NCBI GenBank assembly: GCA_017429835.1
Contig: JAFROD010000004.1
Coordinates: 1-64,000, forward strand
Length of the DNA stretch: 64,000 bases
Direction: 5' to 3'
DNA from: Oscillospiraceae bacterium
GTDB lineage: Bacteria; Bacillota; Clostridia; Oscillospirales; Oscillospiraceae
This document shows, piece after piece, positions 61,233 through 64,000 of the stretch. How positions within the stretch are numbered: the stretch's first letter is position 1; each line of letters opens with the position of its first letter. Under the pieces are notes generated by a model. That model saw nothing but the letters and a program-made list of their open reading frames with translations, made no database searches and was not told where the DNA came from. The position numbers and the translations under genes are program-made.

Positions 61233-62804
61233 TTATCGGGGCAGCAGAATCCCTCGCCATGCGGAGAGCTTTTCGCATTCGCAGGATGAGTTGCCGACTG
61301 CGACGACGGAGCCGTCGGCTCGCAGCCCGACGATAAGATTCTCTCCCACGGAAATCGCCACGATATTCCGCCAGTCTTCGACGTTATACTTGGAACCCGC
61401 TATGACGACGGTGCCGTCGGCTTTCAAACCGACGGTATGCCGCTGACCGGCGGAGACCGCAATAATGTCCGTCCAGCCGGTGACCTTGCATTGTCCGTAG
61501 CCGTTCCATCCCGCCGCGACGACGGTGCCGTCGGCTTTTAAGCCGACGGTGTGATCGTATCCGGCGGAGATCGCCACGATGTCCGTCCAATCGGACACGT
61601 CAAACTGCCCGCGATTTATGTCGTAGTCTATAAATTCTTCATCGTCCAAGCCGATCGCGACCACGGTACCGTCGGCCTTCAGACCGACGGTCTGATAGCA
61701 TCCCGCGGAAACCGCGATGATATCCGTCCATTCGGAGGCGCGCTGCATGTATTCCTCGTTCCAGCCGACCGTGAGGACGGTGCCGTCGGATTTCAAGCCG
61801 ACGGTGTGATGGGCGCCGGCGGAGATCTCCACGACGTCCGTCCAATCGGCGACGTCACAGTTGCCGGAATCGTTATCACCGACCGCGACGACGGTGCCGT
61901 CGGCTTTCAGACCGACGTTGTACCATTGCCCGGCGGAAACCGCAACGATATCCGTCCAGTCGGCGACGTCGTCGAAATGAAGATCGAAAGGATCCTCGCC
62001 CGCCGAGACGACCGTGCCGTCGGCTTTCAGGCCGATGGTATGCGAGCCGTTGGCGGAGATCGTCTGCCGGTCTGTGATTTCTGCCCAGAGCGCAAAGCTG
62101 CGCTCCCGCGCGTCGGAATAATCGCCGGCTTTCCCGAAGAACATGGCGGCGTGGGCGACGTCGCCGGCGTCCAGACAGGCGGCGGCTTGCTGATACGCTG
62201 CCTGCGCCTTCCGTTCGGGGGCGTCATTGAAATCGCCCAGCGCGTCGAACGCCGCGATCGCTTCTTCATACCTGCCCGCGTCGTACAAGTCCTCCGCCGC
62301 CGTGTAGGCGATGCCGTTGAGCGCGATCCGGCAATTCTTGATCTGCGCGTCGCTGTCACGGAAGCCGTGCAGCGCCTCAAACGCCGCGATCGCTTCTTCA
62401 TACCTGCCCGCGCTGTACAAATCCAGCGCCGCCTGATAGTCGATCTCCTTGATCGCCGTCCTGCAGGCGTCGATCTGCGCAGCGCTGTCCTTGTAGCCGT
62501 CCAGGACTTCAAAGGCGGCGATCGCCTCTTTATATGCGCCTGCGCTGTAAAGGTCGAGCGCGGCGGAATAGCGGCACTCCAAGATCTGCGTTTCGCTGTC
62601 TTTATAGCCGTCCAGCGCCTCGAACGCGGCGATCGCCTCCTCGTATTTGCCGGAACGGTACAAGTCCATGGCGGCGTTGTAGTTGCTGTTCGGGAGGATC
62701 ACCTTGGCGATCAGAAACGCTGCGGCGACGATCAATACGACCGCGATCGCGGCAAATAAACAGACCTTTTTGCTTCTTGCGCGCGGTTCAGAGACTTCCT
62801 TCAT
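61233..62804 (-). CDS. Membrane-anchored TPR-like and RCC1-repeat protein
   Basis: This is a 523-residue protein. One membrane helix (VCLFAAIAVVLIVAAAFLIA, about 14-33) is followed by about four tandem 34-38-residue TPR-like repeats (A-x-D-L-Y-x-x-G-x-Y-E-E-A-I-A-A-F-x-x-L; about 42-195). Then come seven RCC1-type blades of about 45-52 residues, each with D-W-T-D-I-V-A-V-S-A-G and H-T-V-G-L-K-A-D-G-T-V-V (about 250-515), predicted to form a seven-bladed propeller. It probably sits outside the membrane as a binding scaffold; the partner is unknown. It starts 12 bases after the lipoprotein gene. Confidence 0.85.
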   Translation of the reverse strand: MKEVSEPRARSKKVCLFAAIAVVLIVAAAFLIAKVILPNSNYNAAMDLYRSGKYEEAIAAFEALDGYKDSETQILECRYSAALDLYSAGAYKEAIAAFEVLDGYKDSAAQIDACRTAIKEIDYQAALDLYSAGRYEEAIAAFEALHGFRDSDAQIKNCRIALNGIAYTAAEDLYDAGRYEEAIAAFDALGDFNDAPERKAQAAYQQAAACLDAGDVAHAAMFFGKAGDYSDARERSFALWAEITDRQTISANGSHTIGLKADGTVVSAGEDPFDLHFDDVADWTDIVAVSAGQWYNVGLKADGTVVAVGDNDSGNCDVADWTDVVEISAGAHHTVGLKSDGTVLTVGWNEEYMQRASEWTDIIAVSAGCYQTVGLKADGTVVAIGLDDEEFIDYDINRGQFDVSDWTDIVAISAGYDHTVGLKADGTVVAAGWNGYGQCKVTGWTDIIAVSAGQRHTVGLKADGTVVIAGSKYNVEDWRNIVAISVGENLIVGLRADGSVVAVGNSSCECEKLSAWRGILLPR

Positions 62805-62816
62805 GTCGGCGACCTC

Positions 62817-63731
62817 TCAGATACCGGTCAGACCGTTCGGATCCTCCGTCGGTTTCAGCGAGGGAATCTCGTAGAACTCGCTCGTTTCGTAGAAGCAGAG
62901 CACGTTGCCCATGAAGAACGCCGGCGTGTAGTAATTCGGGCGATTCTCAAAGACCTTGAGCACGGTCGTCGTGCCGTCCGCATCCGCGCGGATCAGGTCG
63001 AACTTCCACTTGCCGTCCATGTCGTCGCGCGCCCACGGCTCCTCGCCGAGGTCTTCGACCATGACGTAATAGACGGATTCGTCCAGCAACACGGCGTCCC
63101 AGACCGCACCGGTCTGATCCTCGGCGACGATCTCGTCGTAGCGGTCGATCAGCAGCAGCTCGGTCGGGCTGACGTCGCTGCGGAAGCCCAGAAGGATCAG
63201 CCAGCCGTTCTCAAAGGAAGGATCCCACGCGCCGCCGAGCTCCTGCCGGTCTTCGCCGTGATAGTCCACGGAATAGACGTTCACGCCCCACCAGTCCTCG
63301 ACCTCGTTCCAGCCGAAGTACAGGCGATGGTCGGTCACGCCGATCAGCGCGATGTTGATCTCGTCGTCCGGCGTCACCGTGAACAGCGTCTGCATCTGCT
63401 CGGCGACGGTGTCCGCGCGGACGACGCTGCCGTCATGACGGAACAGAATGTCAATGACGCCGTTGGTGAAGTGGTTGCAGCTCTGGTCGTCGGTGATGAC
63501 GAAGACGGTGTCCGCTTCCGGCTGTTCTTCGCTCGGCTCCGTCGGCGCTTCGCTCAGCTCCGTCGCTTCGGTCTCGGGGGTTTCCGTCTTCGGCGCGTCG
63601 GTATCTTCCGAATCGGCCGTTTTTTCGTCTTCTTCGTCCCGCGCAGGCTTTTTGGACGAGGACGCGCAGCCGACCAGCAGAGCCGCGATCAGGCTGAGGA
63701 TCAGCAATCCAATGAGCAGTTTCTTTTTCAT
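62817..63731 (-). CDS. Lipoprotein with acidic linker
   Basis: This 304-residue lipoprotein has signal KKKLLIGLLILSLIAALLVG, lipobox LVGC (Cys about 22), then a Glu/Thr/Pro-rich linker (about 23-75) and a globular domain. The domain has repeated W/Y-rich strands (LYFGWNEVEDWWGVNVYSVD, WLILLGFRSD, ESVYYVMVEDLGEE), suggesting a beta-propeller of the kind seen in DUF5050-like proteins. No enzymatic motif is seen. GGAGGCTGCAC precedes the ATG. It is co-transcribed with the RCC1 gene. Confidence 0.68.
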   Translation of the reverse strand: MKKKLLIGLLILSLIAALLVGCASSSKKPARDEEDEKTADSEDTDAPKTETPETEATELSEAPTEPSEEQPEADTVFVITDDQSCNHFTNGVIDILFRHDGSVVRADTVAEQMQTLFTVTPDDEINIALIGVTDHRLYFGWNEVEDWWGVNVYSVDYHGEDRQELGGAWDPSFENGWLILLGFRSDVSPTELLLIDRYDEIVAEDQTGAVWDAVLLDESVYYVMVEDLGEEPWARDDMDGKWKFDLIRADADGTTTVLKVFENRPNYYTPAFFMGNVLCFYETSEFYEIPSLKPTEDPNGLTGI

Positions 63732-63771
63732 TGTGCAGCCTCCTTATTTATTCGTAATCCCGCATTCGAGC

Positions 63772-64000
63772 TCACGGCGTCAGCGTGACTTCCATCAGAA
63801 CGGGGTTGTGGTCGGTATAGACGAATCTCTCATTCAGCGTTTTCACCGAGTTCAATTCCACGTTCGGCGAAACGATGAAGCCGTCGATCACGTAGTACTG
63901 CGTCAGCGGATCGTCTGGGTCGTAGGGCTGGTTGAGCAGACGGCAGGTCGGCGTGGAGCTGTCGTAGGCGTACCGCCAGCCGGTCGGCAGCAGGTCGAGC
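63772..64000 (-). CDS. 3' end of an endonuclease/exonuclease/phosphatase family protein (partial)
   Basis: The last 76 codons of a minus-strand gene run to the window edge. They read GWRYAYDSSTPTCRLL, QYYVIDGFIVSPNVELNSVK and RFVYTDHNPVLMEVTL before TGA at 63772-63774. The Ser-Asp/Thr-Asp-His-x-P motif (YTDHNPV) is the catalytic end of the DNase I-like EEP fold. The I-D-G/H-F-I-V-S segment before it is also typical. The 5' part, including any signal peptide, is outside. It lies 40 bases upstream of the lipoprotein gene in the same direction. Confidence 0.8.
   Translation of the reverse strand, partial: LDLLPTGWRYAYDSSTPTCRLLNQPYDPDDPLTQYYVIDGFIVSPNVELNSVKTLNERFVYTDHNPVLMEVTLTP

Noticed and set aside
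61240..62800. CRISPR-like or tandem-repeat array
   Set aside because: The roughly 110-150 bp periodicity is protein-coding (TPR-like and RCC1 repeats) with no short identical repeat and spacer pattern.

Overview
The window is a high-GC Firmicutes (class Clostridia, probably Oscillospiraceae/Ruminococcaceae-like) chromosome segment that includes the replication origin. The evidence is the gene order dnaA-dnaN-yaaA-recF-remB-gyrB-gyrA, two perfect Bacillus-type parS sites with parAB, the sporulation genes spo0A and spoIVB, the Gram-positive division-gene tail ylmE-sepF-divIVA-ileS with an isoleucine T-box, LytS/SpoIIE-type signalling, and sigma-A-like promoters (TTGCAA/TTGACA, 17 bp, TATAGT/TATAAT). 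No rRNA, tRNA or CRISPR array was seen.

Layout. 1-130: edge of a probable insertion sequence. 226-2481 (minus): rlmH and a two-gene SufC/SufB-like iron-sulfur assembly pair. 2575-4280: dnaA flanked on both sides by DnaA boxes (oriC). 4281-11783 (plus): replication and gyrase genes. 11911-19837 (plus): YcxB-like membrane protein, hemW, a heterodimeric ABC exporter, a cytidylate-kinase-like gene, a DUF2461 gene, spoIVB. 20474-36609 (minus): miaB-mutS-mutL-miaA-hfq-(HlyD-like)-ylmE-sepF-divIVA-[T-box]-ileS plus three downstream genes. 36909-40234 (plus): M20 amidohydrolase, DUF3810 protein, MFS transporter. 40652-47035 (minus): radical SAM gene, lexA, parA, parB, serS, mscL, spo0A. 47124-48476 (plus): rlmD. 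48477-52420: an AT-richer accessory block of small GNAT, VOC, NlpC/CHAP-like and CDP-alcohol transferase genes with broken genes at its edges. 52638-60918 (mostly plus): serine hydrolases (one fused to a GNAT domain), lipoproteins, a LytS-SpoIIE-type phosphatase, free methionine sulfoxide reductase, YbaK. 61233-64000 (minus): an anchored RCC1-repeat protein, a lipoprotein, and the 3' end of an endonuclease/exonuclease/phosphatase-family gene.

How it fits together. The window holds the core of chromosome replication and segregation (DnaA, clamp, RecF, gyrase, ParABS), mismatch repair and SOS control (MutSL, LexA), division-site proteins (SepF, DivIVA) and the sporulation master regulator. Large essential blocks (20-37 and 40-47 kb) run head-on to a fork leaving oriC to the right. 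Many intergenic gaps carry related palindromic repeats (GTGTCATTGCGAGG-type, GCGGAATGCGG-type and a ~110-150 bp CTCCCTC/GAGGGAG element).

The strongest unusual observations are: a parS site inside a perfect 40-bp palindrome that also looks like the lexA terminator and abuts the parA promoter; a Spo0A receiver lacking the acidic pair and switch threonine; a T-box that begins directly at the divIVA stop; and the accessory block edged by a headless XRE regulator and a promoter-driven seven-residue frame. All calls are from reading the sequence; no database search was run.
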